Below are positions 62,970 through 64,000 of a stretch of DNA of 64,000 bases, piece after piece. A model generated the notes under the pieces. It searched no databases. It saw only the letters and a list, made by a program, of their open reading frames with translations, and was not told the origin of the DNA. Position numbers and translations under genes: made by a program. The stretch is taken from positions 9,965,517 to 10,029,516 of the forward strand of contig OX235263.1 of the NCBI GenBank assembly GCA_944472135.2. The letters are read 5' to 3'. Position 1 is the first letter of the stretch. The number at the start of each line of letters is the position of its first letter. The DNA is from Trichobilharzia regenti. Lineage: Eukaryota; Platyhelminthes; Trematoda; Strigeidida; Schistosomatidae.

Positions 62970-63289
62970 GTGAGTGTGCATATAATCTTATATAATGGTA
63001 TTTTCTTTCTTTAACATGAATTTAATCTTAGATGTATTCAGAAAAACTACCAATTTCTAAGATGGATGAATGTTTTAGTTGGTTTGGGGCAGTCGACAGG
63101 AAGATCTGCTTGACTTAAGTTTCGTAGCCTTATTGGCCTCCAAACGCTTCAGTTTGATGTAGAAGGCGAAAGTGTAAAGCAAAATTGAGATTAGTTAGAA
63201 TGCGACAAGTAGCTTAAATGCTGTGTTACCACTAAATTTGTGCTCACTGTCTGTAAGGTGTGTTAAAATAGAGCTACCAATAGATCTTG

Positions 63290-63610
63290 TTTATCCTTTA
63301 CTTAACCCTGCTGGATGATGCTCAGAAATACGATGATAAACCTGCCTAATTGTACGCTCAGTTTAGCTGGCTCTACAGGAGGAGTCAAACTTGTAAATAC
63401 ACAGAGGAAAAAGGCGAAATTAGGCAGTTTGTCCTTATTTCTCAGAAGCGAAATCGGAGTGGTTGTGGAAGGATAGAGTACGTCTTCTGCAATGAAAGCT
63501 CTTTTGACTGTATTATTCAGGTGCTGGGTTAACATTTCGCTGATGTTATTCCTGAGGAATTGTAGGTTTATGAACGGTAGTTTTTCCAGAGTTGCTGACA
63601 TGCAGACTTG
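63290..63610 (-). mobile_element. Penelope-like element, GIY-YIG start relic
   Basis: Minus strand open frame of 99 residues: LPFINLQFLRNNISEMLTQH, VKRAFIAEDVLYPSTTTPIS and LLRNKDKLPNFAFFLCVFTS, the linker before a PLE GIY-YIG domain. After one frameshift ISEHHPAG follows. The nuclease motif is degraded. Confidence 0.65.
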
Positions 63611-63754
63611 CTCTGGTGATATATATTCATATTTTTATCAATGATTGGGGTATTTTGCTAGCCCAGGTTTTAAATAGGCCATCTGTTCACCATATCTTTT
63701 ATAAGCTCCGACGATTTGTAGCGAATTATCCCCAACTACCACTGCCTTTCATTC

Positions 63755-63915
63755 CATTGCCTTCTGAGTGGTACATAGGACTTCAATAGTGAGTGAACCT
63801 TGATGATTCAATGACCGCGTTGTTTTTAAGAGATAGGGTTGTTAACCTCACACCCAATCTTTCTTATTTACTAGACTTACTATCTGCTAGGCGAGGTTTA
63901 CAAGTGAGTGAGTGG
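63755..63915 (-). repeat. SINE family C, degraded copy
   Basis: Minus strand: body GAAAGATTGGGTGTGAGGTT and tail AGTCCTATGTACCACTCAGA; head decayed. Confidence 0.55.
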
Positions 63916-64000
63916 TATAGGGCGTCATGACAGAAAGTGGAATGTAAGCGTAGATCGCAACAAAAAGTGAGCTACAAAAAATTCATGCATTTAGATACGA

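Overview
The window is almost entirely one long, gene-poor stretch of an animal genome. Repeats point to a blood fluke (family Schistosomatidae): a SINE-like family with the Schistosoma-type hammerhead ribozyme core (CTGACGAG, a stem of GTCC/GGAC, then CGAAA), many Penelope-like elements (PLEs) with GIY-YIG endonuclease remnants, RTE-type and CR1-like non-LTR retrotransposons, a Merlin DNA transposon and short LTRs. The species cannot be fixed from the sequence alone.

The only convincing host protein gene is on the + strand and runs through the whole window. I assembled 19 internal exons (30-356 to 62868-62969), about 4.08 kb of coding sequence, separated by introns of 1.1 to 8.4 kb. Start and stop both lie outside. 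Each exon is bounded by AG and GT, and every junction is phase 1. The protein is a tandem array of Ig-like modules split into two exon types. Short 'A' exons (78-150 bp) carry the first strands and first cysteine (V-x-V-x-G-L ... L-x-C-x-A). Longer 'B' exons (246-347 bp) carry the Trp strand, the G-R-C strand and a closing S-D-Y-F-x-V strand. Nine complete modules and two end halves are visible. One module is encoded by a single fused exon and one lacks both cysteines. Exons 3 and 7 each need a one-base frameshift. The layout suits a giant extracellular matrix or cell-surface protein (perlecan- or hemicentin-like), but no diagnostic non-Ig domain is in the window.

Region by region: 0-3.6 kb, exons 1-3, an RTE relic and a solo LTR. 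3.6-12 kb, the largest intron, with a complete Merlin element, RTE endonuclease relic, hammerhead SINE, PLE relic, an 820-bp PLE palindrome and nested inverted repeats. 12-22 kb, exons 4-8 with PLE and RTE pieces. 21.6-23.3 kb, a PLE with inverted terminal repeats. 24-32 kb, exons 9-10, CR1-like and RTE pieces, an intact hammerhead and a tiny LTR element with primer-binding and polypurine sites. 32-47 kb, exons 11-14 with dense PLE/RTE relics. 47-64 kb, exons 15-19, a tRNA-Thr(CGT) gene, inverted hammerhead SINEs and more relics.

Four tRNA-derived SINE-like families recur. 'Alpha' carries the known schistosome hammerhead. 'B' carries a second, apparently distinct hammerhead-like module. 'C' and 'D' share a tRNA-like head (GCGTCGGTGG...) without a ribozyme. 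No CRISPR, bacterial operon or host RNA gene other than the tRNA was seen.
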